A stretch of DNA of 64,000 nt from positions 1-64,000 of the forward strand of contig JAXLWI010000016.1 in assembly GCA_046328575.1 (NCBI GenBank), written 5' to 3'. Below are positions 1-8,600 of this stretch, piece after piece (position 1 is the stretch's first letter; the number at the start of each line of letters is the position of its first letter). Origin of the DNA: JAGOBP01 sp046328575 (lineage in GTDB: Bacteria; Chloroflexota; Anaerolineae; Fen-1058). Position numbers and translations under genes: made by a program. The notes under the pieces were generated by a model. It was not told where the DNA came from. It ran no database searches and saw nothing but the letters and a program-made list of their open reading frames with translations.

Positions 1-138
1 TTCACGCGGCGGTTGCTGCTGGCGCGCACGACGACTGTTGATGACGAGGATGATCAGCACGACGATCAGCGGCGCGCCGAACAACAACAGTTCGTCAAGA
101 ATACCGGCCGAGCCATGAAGAGCAGGTGAGAATAGCAT
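1..138 (-). CDS. Small single-pass membrane protein (partial at window edge)
   Basis: The reading frame starts at an ATG preceded by AAGGAA at good spacing and runs off the left edge after 46 codons. A hydrophobic stretch at residues 17-34 (LLLFGAPLIVVLIILVIN) is followed at once by a basic and glutamine-rich cytoplasmic segment (SRRARQQQ). That is the shape of a short membrane anchor with the N terminus outside. The C terminus is not in the window and no family is recognised. Confidence 0.5.
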   Translation of the reverse strand, partial: MLFSPALHGSAGILDELLLFGAPLIVVLIILVINSRRARQQQPPRE

Positions 139-150
139 CGTGTGTTCCTT

Positions 151-197
151 AACGAGTAATGAGTAAGGGCGCTGCGCGTTACTCGTTACTCGTTACG
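151..197. repeat. Inverted word-like repeat (GAGTAA / TTACTC family)
   Basis: AACGAGTAATGAGTAA is followed 12 bases later by TTACTCGTTACTCGTTACG, which together form an imperfect inverted repeat. The right arm contains the stop codon and the last codons of the neighbouring cystathionine gamma-synthase gene. It could act as a bidirectional transcription stop. Similar words appear near 51.1 and 54.0 kb. Confidence 0.5.
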
Positions 198-1331
198 CAG
201 CGCCTGTCTCAAATCCTCGATCAAATCATCGACGTTTTCGATGCCAACCGACAGCCGGATCAACGTCGGATCAACTTCTAGCGGCGAACCGGCGACAGAC
301 GCGTGCGTCATCGGCGCGGGCAACTCGATCAGCGATTCGACGCCGCCGAGTGATTCTGCCAACGCGAATAGTTTCGTTTTCTCGGCGATGCGCTTGGCCG
401 TCTCAGCGTTGCCCACCGGTAGGAACGAGATCATACCACCATACAAGCGCATCTGTTTCTTTGCGACGGCGTGATTGGGATGATCCTCCAGACCCGGATA
501 CAGCACTTTCTTCACACCGGGATGATCGGCTAGAAACTCTGCGATTTTCTGTGCGTTCGACGAGTGTCGCTCCATGCGCAGCGGCAGCGTCTTCACGCCG
601 CGCAGGGTCAGAAAACAATCCTGCGGGCCAGGCACCGCGCCGATCGCGTTTTGCAGGAACTTCAGTCGCTCATAGGCGGCATCGTCGTTGGTGAGAATCG
701 CGCCGCCCACCACGTCGCTGTGGCCGCCGATGTATTTGGTGGTGGAATGGATCACGAAGTCGGCGCCGAGATTGATCGGTTGTTGCAGATACGGCGACGC
801 AAAGGTGTTATCCACCGCGAGTTGTGCGCCTGCTCGATGGGCGATCTCGGCAATGGCGGCCAGATCGGCGATCTTGAGTAGCGGGTTCGTTGGGGTCTCC
901 ACCCACACCAATCGCGTGTGGGGTTTGATCGCCGCGCGTACTTGATCGAGATCGCTCATGTCCACGAAATCGAACTGCAAGCCGTATTCGCTGAGGACGC
1001 GCACGAACAAACGATATGTGCCGCCATACACATCGTTGGCGGCGAGGACGTGCTGGCCGGGTTTGACGAGCCGCAGCAGCGTGTCGATGGCGGCCATGCC
1101 CGACGAGAAGCACAGACCATGTGCGGCGTTTTCCAACGCGGCGAGACAATTTTGCAGCGCAGTGCGCGTGGGATTGTCGGTGCGGGCGTAGTCATAGCCA
1201 TTGTGATCGCCGACGCCACTTTGCACATAGGTCGAGGTCTGATAGATCGGCGTCATCACCGCGCCGGTCGCGGGATCGGGTTGTTGTCCGGCGTGAATGG
1301 CGAGCGTTTCGAAGTGAAGGTGATCGGTCAT
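186..1331 (-). CDS. metB: Cystathionine gamma-synthase / gamma-lyase (PLP-dependent trans-sulfuration enzyme)
   Basis: The 381-residue protein has the full length of the Cys/Met-metabolism PLP family. The cofactor lysine is K199 in STTKYIGGHSDVVGG, the phosphate-binding SSGMAAI lies at about 76-82, and the conserved ESLGGVESLI block is near the C terminus. Family members join O-acylhomoserine with cysteine to make cystathionine (synthase) or split cystathionine (lyase). The sequence does not decide between them, so the symbol is nominal. I place the start at MTDHLHF because an AAGGAAAATAGGGG ribosome site precedes it; a longer frame upstream lacks one. The final codons (RNE, stop) lie inside a dispersed repeat. 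Confidence 0.88.
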   Translation of the reverse strand: MTDHLHFETLAIHAGQQPDPATGAVMTPIYQTSTYVQSGVGDHNGYDYARTDNPTRTALQNCLAALENAAHGLCFSSGMAAIDTLLRLVKPGQHVLAANDVYGGTYRLFVRVLSEYGLQFDFVDMSDLDQVRAAIKPHTRLVWVETPTNPLLKIADLAAIAEIAHRAGAQLAVDNTFASPYLQQPINLGADFVIHSTTKYIGGHSDVVGGAILTNDDAAYERLKFLQNAIGAVPGPQDCFLTLRGVKTLPLRMERHSSNAQKIAEFLADHPGVKKVLYPGLEDHPNHAVAKKQMRLYGGMISFLPVGNAETAKRIAEKTKLFALAESLGGVESLIELPAPMTHASVAGSPLEVDPTLIRLSVGIENVDDLIEDLRQALRNE

Positions 1332-1402
1332 GAAGTCCCCTATTTTCCTTGGTAAAGTCATTGTAACTGTGATAGGGACGACGGTCAACCATGAAATGCG
1401 CA

Positions 1403-1411
1403 TGGTATAAT
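1403..1411 (+). promoter_or_regulatory. Extended -10 promoter for the YibE/F gene
   Basis: TGGTATAAT is a near-consensus -10 box with an upstream TG, 63 bases before the YibE/F start. No good -35 is visible. The same TGn-TATAAT form recurs before many genes of the window, which supports it. Confidence 0.45.
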
Positions 1412-1473
1412 CGCGCGCGTTCAGGTGCAGTTATCAGTCGTTAGTTATCAGTTTTCAGTGGTCAGTGAATCAT

Positions 1474-2634
1474 ATGGACGAACACGAACATCATCACGCT
1501 GAAAGTCAACGCCCGCCGTTGACGCTGGTCATCGCCGCCGCGATCATGTTGATCGCGCTGGGTGTGATTGGCCGATCGAACGCGCCATCGATTCAGGCGC
1601 AAACGAATCCCAATGAAGAGACGGTGGAGGCGCGCGTCATCACCGTGCTCGATGAGGGGGTCACCGATCAAGGCGGCATTCAACAGCCGTATCAGAAGTT
1701 ACGGCTCGAAATCTTGACGGGCAGCCGCGCCGGTCGCGCCGTCGATGTGGATTACGGCACGCAAGGCTTCGCGTCGAGCAGTATTCTCTACAAGGCCGAC
1801 GATCGCGTGCAGGTGTCGCAGATCATTCGCCCTGACGGCGGCGAGATCTATTTCATCACCGAACCCGATCGGTTGGGATCGCTGATCACGCTGTTGGTGT
1901 TATTCGTCGTGGTGATCGTCGCGGTGAGCCGCTGGAAGGGCGTGCGCTCGCTGCTGGGCATGGCGATCAGTCTGTACGTGATCACGCAGTTCATCCTGCC
2001 GATGATTCTAGCCGGGCGTGATCCGGTGCTGGTGAGTGTGTTGGGCGCGTTTGGTCTGTTGGCCGTGACGCAATATCTGATTTATGGCTGGTCGCTGAAA
2101 ACGCATGCGGCGGTGTTCGGCATTTTGATCAGTTTGATCATCACCGGCGTGCTGGCGTCGATCTTTGTGGATGCCGCGCGCCTATCGGGTTTTGGCGCGG
2201 AGGAAGTGGGCTTTCTGCAAGTCGCCGCCGGATCGATCAATCCGCGCGGCTTGCTGCTGGCAGGGATTCTGATCGGCGCGATCGGCGTGCTGGACGATTT
2301 GACGATCAGTCAGGCGTCGGCAGTCTTTGAACTGTCGCGGGCCAATCGGGCCTTGGGGTTGCGCGATCTGTATCGGCGCGCGATGAACATCGGGCAGGAT
2401 CACATCGCATCGACGGTGAATACGCTGGTGCTGGCATATGTGGGCGCATCGCTGCCGCTGTTGCTGTTGTTTGCGATCTATCCGCAGCCGTTTGGGCAGA
2501 TCGTCAATCGCGAGTTTGTGACGGAAGAAGTGGTGCGGACGCTGGTGGGCAGCTTAGGCTTGGTGTCTGCTGTGCCGATTACGACGCTGTTGGCGTGCAT
2601 GTTGGTGGGCACGCCACGCAGACGCAATGGATAG
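1474..2634 (+). CDS. YibE/F family membrane protein
   Basis: The 386-residue protein begins with a His-rich stretch (DEHEHHHAES), has an N-terminal membrane helix at about 17-34, an external beta-rich domain at about 45-125, and then about seven membrane helices. The block GAIGVLDDLTISQASAVFEL and the overall plan match the YibE/F family (DUF/PF07907), proposed to be transporters; the substrate is unknown. The in-frame GTG three codons upstream is possible, but ATG at 1474 is preferred although its ribosome site is weak. The His-rich start hints at metal handling, which is only inference. Confidence 0.8.
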   Translation: MDEHEHHHAESQRPPLTLVIAAAIMLIALGVIGRSNAPSIQAQTNPNEETVEARVITVLDEGVTDQGGIQQPYQKLRLEILTGSRAGRAVDVDYGTQGFASSSILYKADDRVQVSQIIRPDGGEIYFITEPDRLGSLITLLVLFVVVIVAVSRWKGVRSLLGMAISLYVITQFILPMILAGRDPVLVSVLGAFGLLAVTQYLIYGWSLKTHAAVFGILISLIITGVLASIFVDAARLSGFGAEEVGFLQVAAGSINPRGLLLAGILIGAIGVLDDLTISQASAVFELSRANRALGLRDLYRRAMNIGQDHIASTVNTLVLAYVGASLPLLLLFAIYPQPFGQIVNREFVTEEVVRTLVGSLGLVSAVPITTLLACMLVGTPRRRNG

Positions 2635-2657
2635 GGGCGAGGCCGCCTTACCCCTAC
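2632..2657. terminator. Hairpin between convergent genes
   Basis: TAGGGG and CCCCTA form a stem across the 19-base gap between the YibE/F stop and the stop of the convergent membrane-protein gene. A moderately T-rich stretch follows on the plus strand. A shared weak terminator is the simplest reading. Confidence 0.35.
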
Positions 2658-3313
2658 GATTTCGATTTCTTGCTCGACGTGGTCTCCGACTGTGATCGTC
2701 GGGCGGTGACAAAATCCGTCGCTTCGAGGCTGCTTGCGGCGACGGTTTCATAGATGCCGGAGTAGAACCACCCCGCGTATCGAATGCTCTTCCTCACCGC
2801 GATGATGGACATCGCTATGAACAGCACGCACAAGATCGCGTGCCAGATGTAGAAATTGCTGACCACAAATTGAATCGCTTCACACACGGCCAACAACGCG
2901 AGGCCGAAACTGACATTGCGCAGCATGATGTTGGTGGCGTTGTGTTTGTCGATCTCGGAACCCAAGTCTGCGTTCAACCGCCGGATGTACGCAAGCAACA
3001 GCGGCCAATCGCTAGCCTTGAATTTCACGTCGAGGTTGGGATGTGCCTTTTTGAATTCGTCTAACTTGATGCCCGATAAGTCTCTGGAACGGAATAGGTG
3101 CGACCACCGCATCGCAATCGGATCGACGATCAGTCCGCCGATATACGCACACATCGCCAGCGCAAGGGCTTGCAGACCGGCGAGATTGGCGAGCCATTGA
3201 AAATCGAGCGCGGCCAATCCGAAGATCGTCGCTAGATAGCCAATCGCAATGAGATACAGCGCGCCCGGTATCGTATAAGCAAAGAAATCATAAATCCCAA
3301 TTCGAATCGACAT
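2654..3313 (-). CDS. Hypothetical membrane protein with four predicted helices
   Basis: The 219-residue protein starts at an ATG with a clear GAGGAGA ribosome site. Hydrophobic segments lie at about 10-33, 45-65, 133-152 and 157-172. Between helices 2 and 3 is a charged cytoplasmic-looking stretch of about 60 residues, and the tail is rich in Ser, Lys and Thr (SETTSSKKSKS). The first helix carries YDFFAYTIPGALYL, which I have seen in uncharacterised bacterial proteins without a known role. It lies alone, convergent with the YibE/F gene. No function is claimed. Confidence 0.7.
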   Translation of the reverse strand: MSIRIGIYDFFAYTIPGALYLIAIGYLATIFGLAALDFQWLANLAGLQALALAMCAYIGGLIVDPIAMRWSHLFRSRDLSGIKLDEFKKAHPNLDVKFKASDWPLLLAYIRRLNADLGSEIDKHNATNIMLRNVSFGLALLAVCEAIQFVVSNFYIWHAILCVLFIAMSIIAVRKSIRYAGWFYSGIYETVAASSLEATDFVTARRSQSETTSSKKSKS

Positions 3314-3539
3314 CGTGTGGTTCTCCTCGAAAAAATACTAAATTGATGAAGGAACAATCTGCGGAGTAACTTGGTGCTTAGTAAGTGAAAACTGGAATTT
3401 AGTATAGCCCCAACCCAATTCAAGTCAAGCCACCTTTTGCTCCCCAACCGCGTCCTAGAAGATGCCGAACGCTTTGGTCGGCTCGCGGTCGGTTAATTGT
3501 CCATCACGCCTGCGCGGACGCGGGCTTTGAGCGACTGTT

Positions 3540-4165
3540 TTCTCACGGTCGGTTCTCAGCCAAACTGACCAAAAGATCTTTTCTCACACTCGGTTTCCAG
3601 CCAAACCGGGCAAAAGAACTTTTCTCACGGTCGATGTCCAGCCAAACCGAGCAAAAGAACTTTTCTCACGGTCGGTTCCCAGCCGAACTGACCAAAAGAA
3701 CTTTTCTCAAGGTCGATTTCCAGCCAGCCTGACCGAAAGAAAACTTCTTTCGGTCAATTTTTAGGCAAACTCTTTAGAATAATGCCGTTTCTTAGGTCGA
3801 TTTCTTGCAAAATCGGCTCAGTGGAAGCCACCAGACCCAGTTTCCAACCAGCTCGACCCCGGTGGAAGCCACCAGCCTCAGTTTCCAGCCAGATCGACCT
3901 CGGTGAAGTCCACCGAACCCAGTTTCCAGCCGAACTGACCCTGGTGGAAGCCACCAGACCCAGTTTCCAGCCAGATCGACCTCGGTGAAGTCCACCGAAC
4001 CCAGTTTCCAGCCGGATTGACCTCGGTGAAGTCCACCGAACCCAGTTTCCAGCCAGATCGACCTCGGTGAAGTCCACCGAACCCAGTTTCCAACCAGCTC
4101 GACCCCGGTGGAAGTCACCGCACTCAGTTTCCAGCCAGATCGACCCCGGTGGAAGCCACCGCACT
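3540..4165. repeat. 41-bp degenerate tandem repeat array with hairpin-forming units
   Basis: This is most of a 1-kb gene-free stretch (3314-4318). Units keep an exact 41-bp period. Six type-A units (starts 3540, 3581, 3622, 3663, 3704, 3745) carry an AAAAGAACTTTT palindrome and GGTCGGTT-AACTGACC-like arms. A 52-bp transitional unit (3786-3837) follows, then eight type-B units (starts 3838, 3879, 3920, 3961, 4002, 4043, 4084, 4125), each with a GGTGG-AAG-CCACC or TCGGTG-AAGTC-CACCGA hairpin. Arms vary together between units, so pairing is kept. There are no spacers, so this is not CRISPR. Bases 3314-3539 and 4166-4260 hold nothing else I can name. Confidence 0.9.
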
Positions 4166-4267
4166 GGGTGTCTGCATCGTGTGCCCGAATTCGTGCGGGC
4201 TGGACTGAGCGGCGTTCGCTAAGAATTATCAACTATCAACTATGCACTACGCATTCAGCAGTGCGCA

Positions 4268-4298
4268 TTGTACATTGTCCATTCCTCGGTGATATAAT
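4268..4298 (+). promoter_or_regulatory. Promoter of the kinase operon
   Basis: TTGTAC (4268) and TATAAT (4293) are separated by 19 bases and lie just upstream of the GGGAGAAGG ribosome site of the first operon gene. The -10 is perfect and the spacer is long, so the -35 is uncertain. Confidence 0.5.
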
Positions 4299-4318
4299 CG
4301 GCGCGGGAGAAGGCACTC

Positions 4319-4666
4319 ATGTCGATGATGTTCTTTGCCGATGAAGACGAAGTTCCTCTGCCGCCGAAAGAAGTCCGCATCACGGACGCGACGGCGCAGG
4401 TCGCGCCCGACGGACGGCGCGTGGCCCTAACGCTCACTCTGACACCGTTTCTCGAATACCCGAATCTGGAAGTGATCCTGTATCGACCCGATGGCGAAGA
4501 AGAACGCAGCCTGACCATCGTCGGCACGATGGAACGGCACTTCATGGTCACGCTGCATATCAGACAGCCGCAGCCCGGCCAGTATCGCATCAAGATCGAT
4601 CTCATCCACGAGAACGAAACACTGCAAACACGCGACGTGGTGTTTGCCTCGCCGATTGTGGCATGA
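4319..4666 (+). CDS. Hypothetical protein, first gene of the kinase operon
   Basis: This 115-residue soluble protein has a GGGAGAAGG ribosome site. After an acidic start (ADEDEVPLPPKEV) it is made of alternating hydrophobic and polar residues in short strands (VALTLTLTPF, LEVILYRP, GQYRIKIDLI), suggesting a small beta-sandwich. No cysteine, signal or known motif is seen. Its stop overlaps the start of the CoA-binding protein (ATGA), so the two are translationally coupled and probably co-transcribed with the kinase. No function is assigned. Confidence 0.7.
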   Translation: MSMMFFADEDEVPLPPKEVRITDATAQVAPDGRRVALTLTLTPFLEYPNLEVILYRPDGEEERSLTIVGTMERHFMVTLHIRQPQPGQYRIKIDLIHENETLQTRDVVFASPIVA

Positions 4667-5082
4667 ACCTTGACGATCAGATCACGCAGCTGTTAAAGAC
4701 CACTCGCACGATCGGGGTGGTTGGTCTATCGGATCAACCATGGCGCGCGAGTTACGGTGTCGCTGCGTATTTATTGGATGTCGGTTATACCATCGTCCCG
4801 ATCAATCCCAACATCCGATCGGTCTTCGGGCTGACCGCCTATCCCGATCTTCGAGCGGCGGCGCGTGACTTCACGCTCGATCTGATCGATGTGTTTCGCC
4901 GCTCGGAGTTTGTGCCGGACATTGTCGATGACGCCATCGACATCGGGGCTAAGGCAATCTGGCTGCAACTGGGCGTTGTGCACGACGCCGCCGCGCAGCA
5001 CGCGCGGCGGGCCGGTTTAATCGTCATCATGGATCGTTGTCTCAAAGTCGATCATGCCCGCTTGATGTCGCAGAGGACTTAA
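4663..5082 (+). CDS. CoA-binding domain protein (YccU-like)
   Basis: The 139-residue protein matches the small CoA_binding_2 family. An N-terminal Rossmann motif TIGVVGLSDQPWRASYGVA at about 16-34 is followed by YTIVPINPN, the DLIDVFRRSEFVPDIVDDAI block and the AIWLQLGVVHDAAA block. The family is a single Rossmann domain proposed to bind CoA or a related nucleotide; its cellular role is not settled. It overlaps the preceding gene by four bases and is followed four bases later by the kinase. Confidence 0.88.
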   Translation: MNLDDQITQLLKTTRTIGVVGLSDQPWRASYGVAAYLLDVGYTIVPINPNIRSVFGLTAYPDLRAAARDFTLDLIDVFRRSEFVPDIVDDAIDIGAKAIWLQLGVVHDAAAQHARRAGLIVIMDRCLKVDHARLMSQRT

Positions 5083-5086
5083 ATTG

Positions 5087-7084
5087 ATGAATGACCTAAT
5101 CGGCAAGACCATTGGCCGTTATCGCATTATCGAGCATTTGGGTCGCGGCGGCATGGCGGAAGTCTACAAAGCCCATCAGCCCAGCCTCGATCGCTACGTG
5201 GCGATCAAGTTGATGCACACGTTCCTCGCCGACGAAAAAGAGTTCCTCGCCCGCTTCGAACGCGAGGCCAAAGTCGTCGCCACGCTGCGCCACCCCAACA
5301 TCGTGCAAGTCTATGACTTCGACGTCGAAAACGGCGTCTACTACATGGTCATGGAATTCATCAACGGCGAGACGTTGAAAGCGCGCCTACAGGCGTTGGA
5401 AGCGCGCGGCGAATGGGTCTCGCGCGATGACGCCGTGCGGATTACGTTGGCGGTTGGTTCGGCGCTGAAGTATGCGCACGAACGCAACATGGTTCACCGC
5501 GATGTGAAACCCGCCAACGTCATGATCACCACCGATGGGCAGGTCATCCTCACCGACTTCGGCATCGCCAAGATCGTCAGCGCGTCCAACCTCACCGCCA
5601 GCGGCGCGATGGTGGGCACGCCCAGTTATATGGCGCCGGAGCAGGGCATGGGCCAGCCCGGCGACGAACGCAGCGACATTTACTCGCTGGGCGTGATGCT
5701 CTATCAACTCGTCGTGGGGCGGTTGCCGTTCGATGCGGATACGCCGCTGGCGGTAGTCTTGAAGCACATCAACGAGCCGCTGCCGCTGCCGCAAGTCCTC
5801 AAACCCGATCTGCCGGATGCGCTGAACGCGGTGATTTTGAAAGCGCTGGCGAAAGATCCCAACGAGCGTTATCAAAAAGTGGCTGAAATGCTGACCGATC
5901 TGCGCCGCGCCGTGGGCTTGCCCGTCGACGAGAGTGAAGCGCACACGGCCAAAGACTCATCGATCAAACTATCCGGCGCGACGATCGTCGGGCGCGTCAG
6001 CGGCCTAACGCCGCCCCCACCGACCGCAACGACCGGCACCGTCGCCGCGGCGGCTGCGACTCAGATCGCCAGTCCGCAGACAGTAGTGTCGTCGGGCGCG
6101 GTAGGCACGGTCGTCGTGTCGCCCACGCCGACACCCGTCGGTGTGAAACCTGCCAAACGTCCCGCGTGGATCATTCCTGTGATCATCATCGCCGGGCTGG
6201 CCGTCGTCGTGGTAGTCTTTGTCGTCATGAATGGCAATCAGGCGGCCAGCGTCCCGCCGACGGCTACAGCGACAGCGACGGCAGTACCCACCATCGGGCC
6301 GACTGACACCTCCACGCCGCCCGCCGTTACAACCGTGTTATTCACTTTCAACGCCGATCAAGTCCAACTGCACGACGCGCCGGATGCTGCAACCCGATCG
6401 GTCTTGCTGCCGAAGGTGACGCAATTTCATCTGCGGGCGCGCACGGGCGATGGGCAGTGGCTCAACATCGAAACGCCGGACGGCGTGACCGGCTGGGTAC
6501 AGGCCGCACAGATTGATTTTGGGGCGACGGCGTCCGATCAACTCAATCAACTGCCTCTAAGAACAACCGTCATTCAGCCCACGGACACGCCGACGATTAC
6601 ACCGCTGCCGACTGAGACGCTCAGCCCGACGGCCACCGCCACTGAGACGAGCACGCCTCAGCCGACACAGGCCGCCACGGCGACCAAAGTGCCTGTCACG
6701 CCGAAGCCCACCAAATTGCCGGCGACCGCTGTGCCAACCGCGCCAGCGGCGACCGCGACGCAATCTGCCGCGATTCCGTTGGGCTATGGCTTCGAGTTCA
6801 AGTCGTGCACGTATGACGGGCCAAACTACACCTGCAATGTGCGCGTCTGGGGCAATGGCGGCGACGGCCGCTATCACTACGCCATGCCAGATGAGAATGG
6901 CACGTTGATCACAAAGGATGGCTCGGAGGCGTTTTACGTCCTGCGCTATCGCCGTTGCAAGACGGCCAACATTGAACTGCGGGTGTTCGATGACTCAGGC
7001 GGCAATCTGGTGGCTTACGTCACAATGGACCCCAACGCGCCGCCTGTCTCGGACTTGCTGCCCGGACCGTGCACGCCGCCGTAA
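5087..7084 (+). CDS. Transmembrane Ser/Thr protein kinase with external SH3-like domain
   Basis: The 665-residue protein begins with a complete Hanks-type kinase domain (about 1-275): glycine loop GRGGMAEVY, ATP lysine K41, catalytic HRDVKPAN with D139, metal-binding DFG at 157-159, and APE at about 183-185. A proline/threonine-rich juxtamembrane region leads to one membrane helix at about 365-385. Outside lie a Thr/Pro stalk, a bacterial SH3-like domain with VQLHDAPDAATRSVLLP and GVTGWVQAAQI (about 415-480), a second Thr/Pro stalk and a cysteine-containing C-terminal domain (about 565-665). The SH3-like part suggests sensing of cell-wall or matrix ligands. ATG at 5087 is chosen over the TTG just before it. 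Confidence 0.93.
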   Translation: MNDLIGKTIGRYRIIEHLGRGGMAEVYKAHQPSLDRYVAIKLMHTFLADEKEFLARFEREAKVVATLRHPNIVQVYDFDVENGVYYMVMEFINGETLKARLQALEARGEWVSRDDAVRITLAVGSALKYAHERNMVHRDVKPANVMITTDGQVILTDFGIAKIVSASNLTASGAMVGTPSYMAPEQGMGQPGDERSDIYSLGVMLYQLVVGRLPFDADTPLAVVLKHINEPLPLPQVLKPDLPDALNAVILKALAKDPNERYQKVAEMLTDLRRAVGLPVDESEAHTAKDSSIKLSGATIVGRVSGLTPPPPTATTGTVAAAAATQIASPQTVVSSGAVGTVVVSPTPTPVGVKPAKRPAWIIPVIIIAGLAVVVVVFVVMNGNQAASVPPTATATATAVPTIGPTDTSTPPAVTTVLFTFNADQVQLHDAPDAATRSVLLPKVTQFHLRARTGDGQWLNIETPDGVTGWVQAAQIDFGATASDQLNQLPLRTTVIQPTDTPTITPLPTETLSPTATATETSTPQPTQAATATKVPVTPKPTKLPATAVPTAPAATATQSAAIPLGYGFEFKSCTYDGPNYTCNVRVWGNGGDGRYHYAMPDENGTLITKDGSEAFYVLRYRRCKTANIELRVFDDSGGNLVAYVTMDPNAPPVSDLLPGPCTPP

Positions 7085-7108
7085 ACAACACTCGCCCTCG
7101 CGAGATTG

Positions 7109-7145
7109 CTCCGCCTGAGAATATCAACAGGCGGAGTTATTTTTA
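7109..7145 (+). terminator. Rho-independent terminator after the kinase operon
   Basis: CTCCGCCTG and CAGGCGGAG form a perfect 9-bp stem with a 10-base loop, followed by TTATTTTT. It lies 25 bases after the kinase stop. Confidence 0.9.
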
Positions 7146-7177
7146 ACGGACTTCGTTTAGCCAGGAGGAGGCTGATC

Positions 7178-7660
7178 ATGGAAGCGTTCTATCAGACTGT
7201 CGCGACGTTTTGTTTTACGCTGTTGGGACTGTGGTGGGGTGTGGTGCAATTCCGCCATTCCGACTGGATGGCAGACACCAACTGGCGGCGCATGGCGTAC
7301 AGCGTGCAGCTGTCGCTCATCGTACCGGGGGCAATGAGTCTGGGCGCGCAGACCGCGGGGGAGATCAAAATCATCTGGCGGCTGGTGTTCCTGGTCACGT
7401 GCGGTTTGGGCATCGTCGCGCAGATTTACCTCGCCCAGGCCACGCGCACCCGACCGTATCGCGGCTGGTTTCTGCGCTACGGCCGCTGGCTGATGGCCTT
7501 TGCCTACGCCGTCATCGCCATCATCGCCTTTGCGCCCGAAATCGCCCAATCGATCGATCCCAAATTAACTGCCCTCCAGATCGAAGGTCTGCTGCTCACC
7601 TTTGTCGTCTTCCTCAGCGTCAGTTTCGTCTGGGACCTGCTGGCGGAACCGAAGGAATAA
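7178..7660 (+). CDS. Hypothetical membrane protein with five predicted helices
   Basis: The 160-residue protein has an AGGAGGAGG ribosome site before the ATG at 7178. Hydrophobic segments lie at about 7-24, 41-60, 66-87, 100-118 and 133-152, with the charged tail LLAEPKE at the end. The segment FRHSDWMADTNWRRMAYSVQ is exposed between helices 1 and 2. It stands alone behind the kinase terminator. No family is recognised. Confidence 0.7.
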   Translation: MEAFYQTVATFCFTLLGLWWGVVQFRHSDWMADTNWRRMAYSVQLSLIVPGAMSLGAQTAGEIKIIWRLVFLVTCGLGIVAQIYLAQATRTRPYRGWFLRYGRWLMAFAYAVIAIIAFAPEIAQSIDPKLTALQIEGLLLTFVVFLSVSFVWDLLAEPKE

Positions 7661-7813
7661 ATTAAGGCACAATGCGCAATGCTCAATTCAAATGATTCAA
7701 GCAGCCTTGGAAATTGCCAAGATCCTGTCTAATATTGTTTCGACCACGCGCAAAACCTGAGCGCCCCAGCGGGTTAACTATGCACGATGAACTGTGCACT
7801 AAGAATTACCCTG

Positions 7814-7822
7814 TGTTATACT
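7814..7822 (+). promoter_or_regulatory. Extended -10 promoter of the NarL-type regulator
   Basis: TGTTATACT is an extended -10 box 38 bases upstream of the TTG start. No convincing -35 is seen. The 200-base gap before it holds word-like repeats (GCACAATGCGCAATGC and ATGCACGATGAACTG) and no gene. Confidence 0.4.
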
Positions 7823-7859
7823 TAGGTCAGCCAAACCATTCCCTGCGAGGAAACGAAAT

Positions 7860-8525
7860 TTGAAGAAGCATCTGCGTATCATCATCGTCGATGATCATGA
7901 AGTCGTCCGCCTGGGATTGCGGTCGCTGCTGGAGCGTCATCCGAGTTTCAGCGTCGTGGATGAGGCGGGTACGGCCAAAGAAGCGGTGCAGAAGGTTCTG
8001 CAGCACCGGCCCGAGGTGGTCGTCATGGACATCCGCTTGCCGGGTGGCAATGGCATCGAAGCCTGCCGCGAAATTGTGGCGCAGGCGCCCGATACCAAGG
8101 TCATCATGCTGACGTCGTTTGCCGAAGACGACATGCTCTTTGAGGCGATTGCGGCGGGCGCGTCCGGCTATGTGCTCAAGCAGATCGGCGGCGACGATCT
8201 GGTGCACGCCATCGAGTCGGTAGGGCGGGGCGAAGCGCTGCTCGATCCGATCCTGACGCAGCGGGTGTTTGCGCGCGTGCGCGAAGCTCAACGCAAAGAC
8301 GAGCAATCGGCGTTCAGCCAACTGACCGATCAGGAAATGCGCGTCCTCGGCCTCGTCGCGGAAGGCAAGACTAATCGCGAGATTGCACAATCGCTCTTTC
8401 TGGGTGAAGGCACGGTGCGTAACTACGTCAGCAGCATCCTGAGCAAACTCTCGCTGACCAATCGCGCCGAGGCTGCCGCCTACGCCGTCCAGCACAACAT
8501 CCGAGCGTACCTGACGGAAGAGTAG
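7860..8525 (+). CDS. NarL/FixJ-family response regulator
   Basis: The 221-residue protein has a receiver domain (about 5-120) with acidic pocket D11-D12, phosphorylation site D57 in VVVMDIRLPGGNG, and the conserved lysine in YVLKQIGGDD. A LuxR-type helix-turn-helix follows at about 150-210 (LTDQEMRVLGLVAEGKTNRE, then GEGTVRNYVSSIL). It therefore receives phosphate from a histidine kinase and binds DNA. No partner kinase is adjacent, so it is an orphan here. The start is TTG, supported by GCGAGGAAACG just upstream. Confidence 0.92.
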   Translation: MKKHLRIIIVDDHEVVRLGLRSLLERHPSFSVVDEAGTAKEAVQKVLQHRPEVVVMDIRLPGGNGIEACREIVAQAPDTKVIMLTSFAEDDMLFEAIAAGASGYVLKQIGGDDLVHAIESVGRGEALLDPILTQRVFARVREAQRKDEQSAFSQLTDQEMRVLGLVAEGKTNREIAQSLFLGEGTVRNYVSSILSKLSLTNRAEAAAYAVQHNIRAYLTEE

Positions 8526-8543
8526 TAAGCAAGTAACCAAAGC

Positions 8544-8585
8544 AACCGCCCGATCGGGCCACTGGCCGATCGGGCGGTTTTATTT
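8544..8585. terminator. Strong bidirectional terminator
   Basis: AACCGCCCGATCGG and CCGATCGGGCGGTT form a perfect 14-bp stem with a 7-base loop, followed by TTTATTT. It separates the response regulator from the convergent miaB. Confidence 0.92.
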
Positions 8586-8600
8586 GCGCATTGTTCATTG

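Noticed and set aside
3540..4165. CRISPR array
   Set aside because: The 41-bp units abut with no unique spacers, and variation is spread through the unit. There are no cas genes nearby.
3754..4232. Repeat proteins of 136 and 146 residues on the minus strand over the 41-bp array
   Set aside because: The period is not a multiple of three, so any stop-free unit opens long frames in several phases. Neither frame has a ribosome site or an evident fold.
7827..8540. 237-residue minus-strand frame
   Set aside because: It covers the NarL-type regulator and runs into the strong terminator. No family resemblance.
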